Source: Bacteroidia bacterium (GTDB lineage Bacteria; Bacteroidota; Bacteroidia; Bacteroidales; Prolixibacteraceae). Taken from it: DNA of 64,000 bases. Under the pieces are notes generated by a model. That model had not been told where the DNA came from and ran no database searches. It worked only from the letters and a program-made list of their open reading frames with translations. A program made the position numbers and the translations under genes. This document shows, in pieces, positions 36,264-48,300 of the stretch; position 1 is the stretch's first letter, and every line of letters starts with the position of its first letter. The stretch lies in the NCBI GenBank assembly GCA_025358025.1, contig JANYKW010000174.1:19428-83427 (forward strand), in the 5' to 3' direction.

Positions 36264-37574
36264 ATGCTTGAAAAAAACAGTAGCAGGCTCATAAATGCCT
36301 GGGCATCTTTTGATTGGTCAAATTCAGTGTACAACCTTATTGTTACTACGGCAATTTTCCCGATTTATTACCTGAACACGACGCAAAACGCTTTTGGAGG
36401 TGAATTGGTTCAGTTTTTTGGCCTGGCAGTTAGAAATTCAGTGCTCTATTCGTACGCGCTATCCTTTTCTTTTTTGGTTATCGTATTTCTTGCTCCCATA
36501 CTTTCCGGAATAGCAGATTATAGTGGTAGAAAAAAACGATTTATGCAGTTCTTTACTTACCTCGGATCCATGGCATGCATTGGATTGTATTTTTTTACCG
36601 GTGAAAATATTGAATATGGCATTACCTGCTCCGTTCTTGCCAGCATTGGCTTCGCTGGTTCGTTGGTGTTTTACAACGGATTTTTGCCTGAGGTCGCTTC
36701 CGTCGACAGAATGGATAAAGTAAGTGCCAGAGGATTTGCCATGGGTTATGTAGGAAGCGTTATATTGCTGATAATTAATCTTATAATATATCAGAAATTT
36801 GAATATTTTGGTTTTGCAACCGGGTTGTTAGCTACCCGTTTCGGATTTATTCTGGTCGGTATATGGTGGATGGGTTTTGCACAAATTGCTTTTTATTATT
36901 TAAAAGATCGTGGTACAGATAAACCTATCACGATTCATATTTTAAGCAATGGATTTAAAGAATTGAAGAAGGTATACTTTGCTGTAAGTGATAAAACAGT
37001 CATGAAACGTTTTCTGATCTCATTTTTTCTTTTCAGTATGGGAGTGCAAACCGTTATGCTTTTAGCGCCCTTGTTTGGGGATAAGGAGGTTGGCATGGGC
37101 AGCGACGAAATGATTCTTGTTGTTCTGATTTTGCAAATAGTAGCTATTGCGGGAGCTTTCTTATTTGCCTGGATTTCCAAACTTAAAGGCAATGGGTTTG
37201 CAATCAGTACGACCTTAATCATTTGGACAATCATCTGTATTGCAGGCTATTTTCTTAAAGAAAAGCGCTCATTTTACTGTTTGGCGGCTATGCTTGGACT
37301 GGTAATGGGTGGCATACAATCCATGTCAAGATCGACCTATTCAAAACTTATCCCGGGGGAAACGAAAGATACTGCTTCCTTTTTCAGCTTTTATGATATA
37401 ACCGAAAAGCTTGCCATTGTGATTGGCTCATTTTCTTACGGATTTATTGACCAGATAACAGGAAGCATGCGCAACAGCATGGTTTTTATGTCCCTGTTTT
37501 TCATTGCAGGTTATGTCATTCTTCAAATTGCCAATCTTAAAAAGAATTTGTACCCGGCATTTGCCGGTCATTAG
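36264..37574 (+). CDS. MFS transporter, UMF1/Atg22-like
   Basis: 436 residues with about 12 predicted membrane helices. The start INAWASFDWSNSVYNLIVTTAIFP and the loop GIADYSGRKKRFM match the UMF1 family of major facilitators. The transported compound is unknown; relatives are often near sugar metabolism genes. It lies between the signalling array and the polysaccharide locus and could belong to either. Confidence 0.85.
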   Translation: MLEKNSSRLINAWASFDWSNSVYNLIVTTAIFPIYYLNTTQNAFGGELVQFFGLAVRNSVLYSYALSFSFLVIVFLAPILSGIADYSGRKKRFMQFFTYLGSMACIGLYFFTGENIEYGITCSVLASIGFAGSLVFYNGFLPEVASVDRMDKVSARGFAMGYVGSVILLIINLIIYQKFEYFGFATGLLATRFGFILVGIWWMGFAQIAFYYLKDRGTDKPITIHILSNGFKELKKVYFAVSDKTVMKRFLISFFLFSMGVQTVMLLAPLFGDKEVGMGSDEMILVVLILQIVAIAGAFLFAWISKLKGNGFAISTTLIIWTIICIAGYFLKEKRSFYCLAAMLGLVMGGIQSMSRSTYSKLIPGETKDTASFFSFYDITEKLAIVIGSFSYGFIDQITGSMRNSMVFMSLFFIAGYVILQIANLKKNLYPAFAGH

Positions 37575-37604
37575 ATTCAACTAATCTAAAACAAAGGAAA
37601 ACAC

Positions 37605-39434
37605 ATGAAGGGAGTATTGATTTTTTTACTGATCTGCCTTGGTTTTTCCGGGGCTTTTGCAAAAGAGTTCCATGTTTCGGTTCAGGGAACCAAACAAAAT
37701 GATGGTTCCCTTGCCAGACCGTTTAAAACCATTTCTGCTGCATCCCGGGTAGCACAGCCCGGAGACGTGGTTACCGTTCATGAAGGAATCTACCGCGAAT
37801 GGGTGAATCCTCCCCGTGGTGGAGAAAACGATGCAAGGCGTATTGTTTACCGTGCTGCCAAAGGAGAAAAAGTGGTCATCTCCGGTTCCGAGCCGGTCAA
37901 AGATTGGGAAAAGGTAAGTGGCGACTTGTGGAAAGTGGCGATCCCCAACGCTTTTTTTGGTGATTTCAATCCTTACAACGATCTGATTCACGGTGATTGG
38001 TTCAATCCCAAAGGTAGACAACACCATACCGGTTGCGTTTATCTGAACGGTAGTTGGATGATCGAAGCGATCAACCTTGACGAGCTGATGAAACCTGCCG
38101 GTCAGGCACCCTTGTGGTTTGGACAGGTGGGCAAGGACACCACCACGATCTGGGCACAATTCAGGGAAGTTAATCCGAACAGTGAGCAGGTGGAGATCAA
38201 TATGAGGAAAGTGGTGTTTTATCCAAATAAAAATTTCATCAATTACATTACTGTAAGTGGTTTCATACTTGAGAATGCTGCCACAAACTGGGCACCACCG
38301 TCGGCCGAGCAGACCGGTATTATCGGCACCAACTGGAGTAAAGGCTGGATCATCGAAAATAACATCGTGCGCAACTCGAAGTGTTCCGGCATCTCGCTGG
38401 GTAAATACGGCGACGAATTCGACAACACCAACGATGCAGGTGCTGCCGATCCATACACCGATTGCGTTCGTCGCGCCCTTAAAAACAGCTGGAATAAGGA
38501 AACCGTAGGCAGTCATCTTGTCCGCGACAATCACATATACAATTGTGAGCAGACCGGCATTGTCGGCAGCATGGGATGTGCATTCAGCACCGTTTCCGGC
38601 AATGATATTCACGATATTTACGTGCGCAGGCTATTTACCGGGGCAGAAATGGGGGGTATCAAATTTCATGGAGCAATTGATGTAAGGATCATTGGCAATC
38701 ACATCTATCGGGTCGGTGGCGTTGCAGGTATCTGGCTCGACTGGATGGCACAGGGGGCTCAGGTAACAAATAACTTACTGAACAACAACGATACGGACAT
38801 CTTCTGCGAGATGCAGCACGGTCCACTCGTGATAGCCAACAACATCCTGTTATCGGCAAAAAGGTCTTTCTTAATCAACGCAAAGGGGCTTGCCGTTGTG
38901 CATAACCTGATCCTTGGCCCCATCGAAAATGTTAAACTTGACAAACGGAATACTCCATTCCATCAGGCACATTCTACAGAGATTGCCGGCCTGTTTGATG
39001 CCCCCAGTGGTGACCACCGTTTCTACAATAACCTGTTTGTCTCCTCATGCAATGCCAAAGTTCTGGATAATTCCATACTTCCTGTATGGGCTGCCGGTAA
39101 TGTCTTCACCAGGGGCACGCAAGCGTCGAAGTTTGATGTTGAAGCACTTGTCTTACCTGAATTTGACGCGGGCACGAAGCTGACCGAGCAATCGGATGGC
39201 TGGTATCTTGAATTATCCGTCGATCCCGACTGGACTGATAAGCATAAGCGCCAGCTTGTCACCACCCAACTTCTCGGCAAAGCGAAAGTTCCAGGCCTCT
39301 CCTATGAAAATAGTGACGGAACAGTGCTCAAAATTGACACCGACTATTTCGGAAATAAACGTGACGATGCCAATCCTTTCCCCGGGCCTTTTGAGATTCC
39401 GGGGAAAGGAACAATTAAGCTGAAAGTCTGGTAG
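37605..39434 (+). CDS. Exported right-handed beta-helix protein (carbohydrate-active enzyme candidate)
   Basis: 609 residues with a signal peptide (1-19, ending AFA-K). The N-terminal DUF1565-like block, FHVSVQGTKQNDGSLARPFKT, and repeated N-rich turns (IIENNIVRNS, LVRDNHIYNC, VTNNLLNNND) show a parallel beta-helix fold, used by polysaccharide lyases and by glycosidase families such as GH141. I cannot assign a CAZy family. Thirty bases separate it from the MFS gene and 62 from the GH106 gene, so it is likely the first enzyme of the glycan locus. Confidence 0.78.
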   Translation: MKGVLIFLLICLGFSGAFAKEFHVSVQGTKQNDGSLARPFKTISAASRVAQPGDVVTVHEGIYREWVNPPRGGENDARRIVYRAAKGEKVVISGSEPVKDWEKVSGDLWKVAIPNAFFGDFNPYNDLIHGDWFNPKGRQHHTGCVYLNGSWMIEAINLDELMKPAGQAPLWFGQVGKDTTTIWAQFREVNPNSEQVEINMRKVVFYPNKNFINYITVSGFILENAATNWAPPSAEQTGIIGTNWSKGWIIENNIVRNSKCSGISLGKYGDEFDNTNDAGAADPYTDCVRRALKNSWNKETVGSHLVRDNHIYNCEQTGIVGSMGCAFSTVSGNDIHDIYVRRLFTGAEMGGIKFHGAIDVRIIGNHIYRVGGVAGIWLDWMAQGAQVTNNLLNNNDTDIFCEMQHGPLVIANNILLSAKRSFLINAKGLAVVHNLILGPIENVKLDKRNTPFHQAHSTEIAGLFDAPSGDHRFYNNLFVSSCNAKVLDNSILPVWAAGNVFTRGTQASKFDVEALVLPEFDAGTKLTEQSDGWYLELSVDPDWTDKHKRQLVTTQLLGKAKVPGLSYENSDGTVLKIDTDYFGNKRDDANPFPGPFEIPGKGTIKLKVW

Positions 39435-39496
39435 CAGAGAGGCTTCCTGCCCTAAGCCACATCGATTCTAAAACCCTGAAAAATTAAGTTATAATT

Positions 39497-42400
39497 ATGA
39501 AAAGAACATTATTGTTGATTATCTGCCTTGCAGCGACCTTTTTTATCACATCCTGCGCGACAGACGACGGAAAAGTTGCAAACGGGAGACTTGAAACCGG
39601 CTTCATAACACCGCCCGACTCCATTCAAACCAGCATTTATTGGTATTGGATCTCCGACAATATTACGAAAGAAGGGGTAGTCAGAGACCTTCAGTCGATG
39701 AAGCAAGCCGGCATTAACCGGGCATTTATCGGTAATATCGGACTCGATAATATTCCTTACGGGAAAGTTACCATGCTGAGCGAAGCATGGTGGGAAATCC
39801 TTCATGCAGCACTGAAAACAGCAACCGAATTGAACATTGAAATTGGGATTTTCAATTCACCGGGCTGGAGCCAATCTGGTGGCCCCTGGATCAAGTCAGG
39901 GGATGCCATGCGCTACCTTATTTCCTCCGAGACAAATGTAAAGGGTCCATTGAAATTCTCTCAGAAATTGGAAAAGCCTATCGATATCTTTCAGGATATA
40001 AAAGTGATTGCCTGGCCAAAGCCAAAGAATGACCAACTGGTTTTGAACAGCCAAAACGGAACCATTGGCTCTTTACCCAAAATTGCCGGACTATCAAAAA
40101 TCTGTGATGGTGATAAAAAATCAGGAATCACTTTCCCGGAGGGTAATGAATTCAACATCGACTTTGAAGCAAAGGAACCATTTACGGCCCGCAGCCTTTC
40201 TGTGCGATCCACAGAAAAACCCATGTTGGCGATGGCTCAATTTCAGGTAAAAGAGGCCAATGGCACCTACCGCACCCTCTCTGAATTTCAGATTAACCGT
40301 ACAAATACATCTCTCAGTGTAGGTTTTGAGCCGTATGCCCCGGTCGTGGTGTCATTTCCGGCTACCACCGCTAAAAATTTCCGTCTGACGATAAAAAATT
40401 CGAAACCCAATAGTGGACTTTCCGAGGTTGTCATTTCTGCCACCCCACGTGTTGAACGATATGCCGAAAAAACCCTTGCCAAAATGCATCCGACACCGCT
40501 GCCTTACTGGAAGGACTATCAGTGGCCACAGCAAGCAGAAGTCGATGACAAAACAACCGTGATTGATGCTTCAAAAGTAGTTGATATTTCAAAAAATCTT
40601 TCAGCAGATGGAACGCTGAACTGGGATGTTCCTGAAGGTGAATGGGTTATCCTTCGCACCGGAATGACGCCAACCGGAACTGTTAATAGTCCGGCATCAC
40701 CCGAAGCCACAGGATACGAAGTGGATAAGATGAGCAAAACACTTGCAGAGAAACATTTCTACGGTCATATGGGTGAAATCCTGAAACGGATCCCTGAAGC
40801 CGACAGAAAAAGCTTCAAAGTGGTGGTTCAGGATAGCTATGAAACTGGCGGACAAAATTTTACTGATGGTTTTATCGAAGAGTTTCAACAGAAATACGGC
40901 TACAACCCTGTTCCTTACCTTCCTGTTTACCAGGGGATGGTAGTCAACAGTCAGCTTGAATCGGATCGCTTCCTTTGGGATGTGCGACGCATGGTGGCCG
41001 ACAAGGTGGCCTATGATTATGTTGGTGGACTGAGGGAGATTAGCCATAAACATGGATTGAAAACCTGGCTTGAAAATTACGGACACTGGGGTTTTCCGGG
41101 AGAATTTTTGATGTATGGCGGTCAGTCGGACGAAATAGGTGGTGAGTTCTGGAGCGAAGGAGAGCTTGGAAACATTGAAAACCGGGCAGCAACATCCTGT
41201 GGGCACATCTATGGAAAGAACAAAATCTCCGCCGAATCGAATACCTGCTCGGGAAAACCATTCAGCCGGTATCCTGGTACAATAAAACAACGGGGGGACC
41301 GTTTTTTTGCAGAAGGGATTAACAACACCCTGTTGCATGTATATATCACCCAACCTTATGAAGACAAGAATCCCGGAATGAATGCATGGTTCGGCAATGA
41401 GTTTAACCGTAAAAACACCTGGTTCTCACAGATGGATCTTTATACCCAATACCTGAAAAGGACGAATTTCATGCTTCAACAGGGATTGAATGTAGCCGAT
41501 GCAGCCTATTTTATTGGGGAAGATGCTCCGAAAATGACCGGTGTCACTGATCCTGCCCTGCCTGTAGGATATCAGTTTGATTATATGAATGCTGAGGTGA
41601 TCGAAAAATATATGACCGTTAAAGATGGCCTGATCACGCTCCCTCATGGTACGCAATACCGGATCATGGTATTGCCCAAGCTGGAAACCATGCGTCCCGA
41701 AGTCCTGGCCAAAATCAAGCTGCTGGTCAATGAGGGAGCAGTGATTCTTGGTCCGGCACCAAAGCGTTCGCCCAGTTTGCAGAACCAGCCCGAAGCTGAC
41801 AAGCAGCTTCAGGCCATGGCTACTGAACTTTGGGGAGATGTGGATGGCGTGAAAGTGAAATCAGGAAAAGTTGGAAAAGGGATGATCATCAACGGGATGA
41901 GCATGAGCGAAGCCCTTGCTTTGATCAACTGTGTGCCTGACTGCAAGCTGCCGGAAGATCGTTCGATTCACTACGGGCACCGCACATCGGGTGATGGTGA
42001 GATTTATTTTGTCTCCAACCAGACGACAGAAACTAAAATATTCAGTCCTGAGTTCAGGGTAAAAGGGATGCAGCCAGAGCTTTGGGAAGCTACAACAGGT
42101 TACACGCGCATCCTTCCGGCATACGAACAGAAAGAAAATACCACCGCTGTTCCTTTGAAACTGGAAGCCTACGAAAGTGTGTTTGTAGTCTTCCGCAAAA
42201 CTGCGGGGAAGTCTGTGTCAGGTGGGGTGGAAGCCAATTACCCGGCACCTTCCCTTCTCAGCGAACTGAAAGGCCCGTGGATCGTCAACTTTAATGCTTT
42301 GCAGAGAGGACCGGAAGAAGCGGTTGTATTCGAAACGCTTCAGGACTGGACTGCTTCCCAGGATGATCGGATTAAATATTATTCAGGAACAGCGATTTAT

Positions 42401-42736
42401 AACAGCAAATTCAACCTTGAGAAAATCCCTGCGAAGGGAAAAGTAATCATCAACCTGGGAAGTCTCACTGCCATGGCTAAGGTTTCGCTGAATGGTACTT
42501 ATGCAGGAGGAGTCTGGACCGTGCCATATCAGCTTGACATCACCAGCCTGGTTAAGACAGGTGAAAATGAACTGAAGATTGAAGTGGTGAATACCTGGGT
42601 AAACCGGTTGATTGGCGACAGCAAACTGCCGGTTGATCAAAGGCTGACCTGGTGTCCGGTGAATAATTACAAGGCGGATAGCCCTTTACAGCCCTCAGGA
42701 TTGTTTGGTCCGGTGAAAATACAGTTGTTGAAGTAA
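39497..42736 (+). CDS. GH106-type alpha-L-rhamnosidase, lipoprotein
   Basis: 1079 residues with a lipoprotein signal (ITSC, C20). The N-terminal block IYWYWISDNITKEGVVRDL followed by GINRAFIGNI, and later WVILRTGMTPTGTVNSPASP and FKVVVQDSYETGGQNFT, are typical of GH106. The C-terminal part has a beta-sandwich that resembles the sugar-binding domain of GH2 enzymes. GH106 enzymes release terminal alpha-L-rhamnose from pectic or sulfated rhamnose glycans. The lipid anchor places it at the outer membrane or periplasm. It is followed after 36 bases by another glycosidase. Confidence 0.85.
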   Translation: MKRTLLLIICLAATFFITSCATDDGKVANGRLETGFITPPDSIQTSIYWYWISDNITKEGVVRDLQSMKQAGINRAFIGNIGLDNIPYGKVTMLSEAWWEILHAALKTATELNIEIGIFNSPGWSQSGGPWIKSGDAMRYLISSETNVKGPLKFSQKLEKPIDIFQDIKVIAWPKPKNDQLVLNSQNGTIGSLPKIAGLSKICDGDKKSGITFPEGNEFNIDFEAKEPFTARSLSVRSTEKPMLAMAQFQVKEANGTYRTLSEFQINRTNTSLSVGFEPYAPVVVSFPATTAKNFRLTIKNSKPNSGLSEVVISATPRVERYAEKTLAKMHPTPLPYWKDYQWPQQAEVDDKTTVIDASKVVDISKNLSADGTLNWDVPEGEWVILRTGMTPTGTVNSPASPEATGYEVDKMSKTLAEKHFYGHMGEILKRIPEADRKSFKVVVQDSYETGGQNFTDGFIEEFQQKYGYNPVPYLPVYQGMVVNSQLESDRFLWDVRRMVADKVAYDYVGGLREISHKHGLKTWLENYGHWGFPGEFLMYGGQSDEIGGEFWSEGELGNIENRAATSCGHIYGKNKISAESNTCSGKPFSRYPGTIKQRGDRFFAEGINNTLLHVYITQPYEDKNPGMNAWFGNEFNRKNTWFSQMDLYTQYLKRTNFMLQQGLNVADAAYFIGEDAPKMTGVTDPALPVGYQFDYMNAEVIEKYMTVKDGLITLPHGTQYRIMVLPKLETMRPEVLAKIKLLVNEGAVILGPAPKRSPSLQNQPEADKQLQAMATELWGDVDGVKVKSGKVGKGMIINGMSMSEALALINCVPDCKLPEDRSIHYGHRTSGDGEIYFVSNQTTETKIFSPEFRVKGMQPELWEATTGYTRILPAYEQKENTTAVPLKLEAYESVFVVFRKTAGKSVSGGVEANYPAPSLLSELKGPWIVNFNALQRGPEEAVVFETLQDWTASQDDRIKYYSGTAIYNSKFNLEKIPAKGKVIINLGSLTAMAKVSLNGTYAGGVWTVPYQLDITSLVKTGENELKIEVVNTWVNRLIGDSKLPVDQRLTWCPVNNYKADSPLQPSGLFGPVKIQLLK

Positions 42737-42772
42737 AATAGTTTTTTTGATAATCGTGAATGGAATAAATAT

Positions 42773-45271
42773 ATGAAATATCTTACTTTCCTGCTTCTGC
42801 TCCTTGCTAATTCTTTGGCAAACGGTCAAATCAGCATTTCGAACCGGCCGAAGGAAAAAGTGGTTGTATTTGGCAACGCCAAACTTAGACTGACCCTGGA
42901 TTATAATTTTAAATGTGTTGTTACAAGCATGGAGGTTAATGGCAAATCGGTTATTTCAAAGAAAGCCGGTATTTTTTCTGGGATCCGGACCACAAAGGCC
43001 GCCTATACAACTTGCAAGCTTATCTCTTCACCGATAATAGAATCCGGGGTAAATAGTTTAACCATCCGCAATATTAGCTATGGTGACGAAAAAACGGCTA
43101 TTGGCGAAGTATGGAAATTCCACCTGGGTGAGACCAGCATAAAGTTTGATATTGAAAGGACAGTTTCAGATCCCTTTGTTGCGGAAGAAGTAATGTTTCC
43201 TTCTGTAAACTTTAGCAGTTATCAAACCTGGGACGGCGCATTTCTTGATTATGGAGGCTTAGCCTGGTTCTATCTCTTCAACGAAAAGCTATGCACGTAT
43301 GGTGTTCATTCAGGCTCTTCTGCTTTTTGGAACAGCACGTCTGGCGATGGAATGACGATCTCTGCATCCTCATCCGGGAAGCAGGTCGTATCGAAATTTT
43401 CGCGCACAGCGGATGATGAATTGGCTTACTCTTTTACCGTGTCGGATGATGAGATGAAATTCAGGTACGACAAGGATAAAAGAATGAGATTCATAAGAAA
43501 GAAAACGGATGTATGGGATTCTTTTACCGTGCATGCGGGAAAATATGTTGAATCTATCGCATTTTCATGGTTTAATTACAAGGAGGAATTTAACCGTGGC
43601 CAAATGGTGGGAATAAATGGAAATCAGGTAACCAACCTGTTAAATACCGTTGCCAGGATTGGCGTAATTGATGCGAAGCTTTTTGGTGGTAACAGCTGGC
43701 ACACCCCCTATGGCCCTATATGCCTGCACGAGCAGTATATCGCCCAGATGGGTTTAGCTATTAACGACAACAGATATCTTGATGGATACAGGCAATGTCT
43801 GGATAATTACCGGGATAAGGCCATTCAGCCGGATGGCCGGGTTTTGTCCAGATGGGCCTACCTCAATGAGGATGCGATGCCTGGGAAAGTTACTCCTGAG
43901 GGCTTTTATGAAGCGCAATGGGGATATTTACTGGATTCTAATCCGGATTTAGTAACCAATATTTCTGAGCTTTATAATCAAAACGGGGATTTGGATTGGG
44001 TCAGGACGCACAAGGCATCCTGCGAAAAGGCCCTGGAATATATGCTGGTTCGAGATTCCAATAAGAACCATCTGGTGGAAATGATGACCAGCGATCATAC
44101 TGAAAAGAGGGGAAGCGACTGGATTGATATCATTTGGGCGTCTTACGAAAACGCCTTTATAAATGCCAAACTCTATTGGGCGCTCTCCTTGTGGGCAGAC
44201 ATTGAGAAGCAGCTTGGGGATAGTGAAAGGGCAAACTATTATTCAATGTATGCAGCAGAATTGAAAATTAGTTTCAATAAATCGACCGGGAAGGGTGGTT
44301 TTTGGGATGAAAAAAACAATTGGTATGTGCATTGGCTTGACAAAGACGGATCTGTTCATGGGAATAATCTGACAGTCCCTGTTAACTTTATGGCAATAGC
44401 TTATGGTATTTGTGACGATAAGTTGAAACGAAATGCCATTCTTGATAAGATTGAAGAGCAAATGCAAAAGGAAAAACTGTTTGCCTGGCCATTATGTATT
44501 TATTCTTATGCCAAAGGGGAAGGGAATGACTGGCAATTCCCATTTCCGAACTATGAAAATGGTGACATCTTCCTGTCGTGGGGCTCAATTGGAGTTGAGG
44601 CATATGCTGATTACAAGCCTGATCTTGCATTGAAATATATTGAAAACATTCTTGCCCGCTACGAGAAGGATGGTCTTGCCTTCCAACGCTATGGGAGGCT
44701 CAAACAGGATGGATTGGGCGATGACATCCTGTCTGGAAACAGTCTGGCAATTGTTGGCCTTTATAAATCAATTTATGGAATTAATCCCTTGTATAACAGG
44801 ATGTATCTCCATCCGCATTTACCTGAGAAACTTTCCGGAACAAAACTGAATTATAATTTCAGGGGAGACAAATTAATGATCAGTCTTGATAAAGGGAGAT
44901 ATTCGGTCTCCAATAATCAATTTAAGCTTACTTCAGCAAATGATTTTGGCTTTAACGCTAAAAAGAGTGAATTGGAATATTTCAACTCAGACAGCAATGC
45001 CTGTTCATTGAAAGCAGTACTCGAAAAGGCCGGTAATCTTACCATTGAAATAATCAAATGGACTAAAAATGAATGTATCTGGAATCAGATTGCATCCCCT
45101 AAAACAAATAAAATTTCTTATTCTTCAGGCAATTTAAAGGCTGACAGTAAATTTTCAATCGAAGTAGACGGGAAGGCATTTAAAACCTTTAAAACCGACC
45201 AGAATGGATATCTGAAATTTGATATAAATGGAGAAACTGATCTTTCACAGATCCGTGTCCGGTTACAATGA
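42773..45271 (+). CDS. Exported six-hairpin (alpha/alpha)6 glycosidase, family unassigned
   Basis: 832 residues; the signal peptide ends near NGQ. An N-terminal beta-sandwich (about 25-290) precedes an (alpha/alpha)6-type domain with NSWHTPYGPICLHEQY, SRWAYLNEDAMPG, GSDWIDIIWASYENA and FAWPLCIYSY, then a short C-terminal beta region. Aspartate/glutamate pairs such as WIDIIW and LHEQ are candidate catalytic sites. The architecture resembles six-hairpin glycosidases such as GH78 or GH63, but no family signature is certain. Location between two rhamnosidase genes suggests action on the same glycan. Confidence 0.72.
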   Translation: MKYLTFLLLLLANSLANGQISISNRPKEKVVVFGNAKLRLTLDYNFKCVVTSMEVNGKSVISKKAGIFSGIRTTKAAYTTCKLISSPIIESGVNSLTIRNISYGDEKTAIGEVWKFHLGETSIKFDIERTVSDPFVAEEVMFPSVNFSSYQTWDGAFLDYGGLAWFYLFNEKLCTYGVHSGSSAFWNSTSGDGMTISASSSGKQVVSKFSRTADDELAYSFTVSDDEMKFRYDKDKRMRFIRKKTDVWDSFTVHAGKYVESIAFSWFNYKEEFNRGQMVGINGNQVTNLLNTVARIGVIDAKLFGGNSWHTPYGPICLHEQYIAQMGLAINDNRYLDGYRQCLDNYRDKAIQPDGRVLSRWAYLNEDAMPGKVTPEGFYEAQWGYLLDSNPDLVTNISELYNQNGDLDWVRTHKASCEKALEYMLVRDSNKNHLVEMMTSDHTEKRGSDWIDIIWASYENAFINAKLYWALSLWADIEKQLGDSERANYYSMYAAELKISFNKSTGKGGFWDEKNNWYVHWLDKDGSVHGNNLTVPVNFMAIAYGICDDKLKRNAILDKIEEQMQKEKLFAWPLCIYSYAKGEGNDWQFPFPNYENGDIFLSWGSIGVEAYADYKPDLALKYIENILARYEKDGLAFQRYGRLKQDGLGDDILSGNSLAIVGLYKSIYGINPLYNRMYLHPHLPEKLSGTKLNYNFRGDKLMISLDKGRYSVSNNQFKLTSANDFGFNAKKSELEYFNSDSNACSLKAVLEKAGNLTIEIIKWTKNECIWNQIASPKTNKISYSSGNLKADSKFSIEVDGKAFKTFKTDQNGYLKFDINGETDLSQIRVRLQ

Positions 45272-45343
45272 AGCGAATCATTTGGATGGATCATTTGATT
45301 AATCGTTATTCCTAATCTGCAGATGTATAAACTTTAATAAAAT

Positions 45344-48300
45344 ATGAGAAATAGCGTTCTGCGTTTCCTCGCATTTGTCCCTTTGGCCGGTATGATCATA
45401 CCTGGTCATGCTGCGTTTAATCATCCTAACCAGGTGCCGGGCCCGGCAAATGAGCGACCAAACATTATTTTCATCTTGACCGACGATCATCGCACCAGCG
45501 CCATGGGATATGCTGGAAATGCAATTTTGCAGACACCGGAAATGGACAGGCTGGCCAGGGAAGGTACCTATTTCAAAAATTCCTTTGCAACCACCCCGAT
45601 TTGTGCTGCAAGCCGGGCCAGTATTCTATGCGGACTTCAGGAAAGAACCCACAAATATACCTTCCAGACAGGTCCTGTAAGAGAAGAGTACATGCAAACA
45701 TCATATCCCCGTATCCTCAAAGAATCCGGATATTATGTGGGTTTTTACGGTAAGCTTGGGGTGAAATATGAGCACAAGGATCGCCTTTTTGATGTATATG
45801 AAGATTATGACCGGGACACGAAATATCCAGACAGGCGGGGCTATTTTTATAAAACCCTGGGCAAAGACACCGTTCATCTTACACGATATACCGGTGAAAG
45901 GGCCATTCAGTTTATCAAAAATGCCCCTGCAGATAAGCCATTTAGCCTATCCATCAGTTTTAGTGCCCCGCATGCCCACGACCCGGCTCCCAACCAGTAT
46001 TTTTGGGACGAAGGAACAGCGGGAATGTACAAGGAGGTCGTGATACCAGATCCTGATTTGAAAGAAGATAAATATTTCGATGCCTTGCCTGAAGGAGTTC
46101 GCGAAGGATTTAGCCGTTTGCGATGGAGCTGGCGCTTCGATACACCTGAAAAATACCAGGAAAGTGTAAAGGGCTATTACCGGATGATAACCGGAATCGA
46201 TCTGGAAATTGCCAAAATTCGTCAGCAGCTCAAAGCAAAAGGGGTTGAAAAAAACACGGTGATCATTCTGATGGGCGACAATGGCTACTTTTTGGGTGAA
46301 CGTCAGATAGCCGACAAATGGATGATGTATGATCTTTCCATCCGGGTGCCACTGATAATTTACGATCCACGTGTGCAGAAACACCAGGATGCGGAGGCAA
46401 TGGCTCTGAACCTCGATGTTCCTTCAACCATAGCTGACCTGGCGGGAATTGCTCAGCCCCAAAGCTGGCATGGTAAAAGTTTGATGCCAATCGTTTCCGG
46501 AATAAGTAACAACGTGCAGCGAGACACCATTTTGATTGAGCATTTGTGGGAATTCGAAAGTATTCCGCCAAGCGAAGGTGTCCGTACATCTGAATGGAAG
46601 TATTTCCGTTATGTGAACGATAAATCATGGGAAGAGCTCTATAACCTTAAAAAAGATCCGAAAGAGATTAATAATCTGGCCAAAAATCCTGAATATCTGC
46701 CTACTTTAGATGTCTTGCGGAAAAAATTGGCTTCTTTGTCTCAAAAATATGCTGATCCATATTCCGGAATCCCTTCAGGTTTGACGGTTGAATACATCCG
46801 CGAACCTCAGCATGTTGCTATTAACGACAAGCTTCCCGAATACAGCTGGATCGTGCCGAAAGAGGCTGTCTTTCAGGATGCTTACCAGATCCTGGTTGCT
46901 TCCTCCAGATCAAGTATCGAGAAAAATACAGGCGATGTATGGAACAGCGGTCAGGTTAGGAGCAAAGCCTCAACCAATGTTGAGCAAAAAGGAAATCCAC
47001 TGAATCCTAACTCAAAATACTTTTGGAAAGTGCGTATATGGGACCAGGATAACAGACTTTCTGAATACTCAGATTATCAGGAATTTAATACAGGATTATT
47101 CAACGAGAATCACGCCACAAAAAACAAGTTTCAGATCGAAAACATTGGACCCAAAACGATCGTAAAAACTGCCGCAAACAGTTATTTTGTTGATTTCGGG
47201 AAAGATGCTTTCGGAACGCTCAAAATGAATTATGTAACTACAAAAGCTGATACGATAATTGTGCGCCTGGGCGAAAAACTCCTTGGAAAATCCATCGACC
47301 GTAAACCAGGCGGAACCATTCGTTGTTCGGAAGTGAAGCTGGCTGTTCAGCCCGGCATAAAATCCTATACCCTGAAATTGACTCCCGATGTCCGGAATAC
47401 GCAGGCCAACAAGGCCGTTATTTTGCCCGATTCGTTTGATGTAATTACCCCGTTCCGGTACGCCGAACTTGAAAATTTCAAGACATCCCTGCTTCCGGAA
47501 AACATCATCCAAAAGGCTTATTTTACTTATTTCGATGAACGGGAAAGTAGTTTTTCCAGTTCGGATACCACTTTGAACCAGATATGGAATTTGTGCAAAT
47601 ACAGCATGAAAGCTACGACTGCCACCGGGCTGTATATCGACGGTGATCGCGAGCGCATACCCTATGAGGCTGATGCATATATCAATCAATTAAGCCATTA
47701 CAGTGTAGACCGAGAATATGCTATAGCAAAGAAAACCATCGAATGGTTCATGAAGATGCCAACCTGGCCGACCGAATGGTTGCTTCATACAGCGATGATG
47801 GTACAGCAGGATTATCTTTATACGGGTGATACAGAGCTTCTGAAAACGTGGTACGATCTACTGAAGAAAAAATCGTTGATGGCGTTGAGCCGCGAAGATG
47901 GATTGATCAGCACAAAGTCCCCAAATCTCAATGGACGTTTGATGAAGGAGATTGGCTTTGCCGACAGTACCCAGCGCCTGCGCGACATTGTTGACTGGCC
48001 TGATGGAAAAATGGCTTCGGGCGGTAAAGATCCTGCACAAAAAGGGGAGCGTGACGGATATGAAATGGTGGCTATAAACACGGTAGTCAATTGTTTTTTC
48101 TACCAAAACATGCAGATCATGGCTGCATTTGCGGAATTATTGAATAAAAGTTCAGATCAGGCCGAATTTAAGCTGATGGCGGCAAAAGTCAAAAAGGCGA
48201 TCAATGAGAAGTTATTCGATGCAGCAAAAGGAATTTACCTGGATGGAGAAGGATCTGCGCATTCGGCTTTACATGCCAATATGCTGCCTTTGGCTTTTGG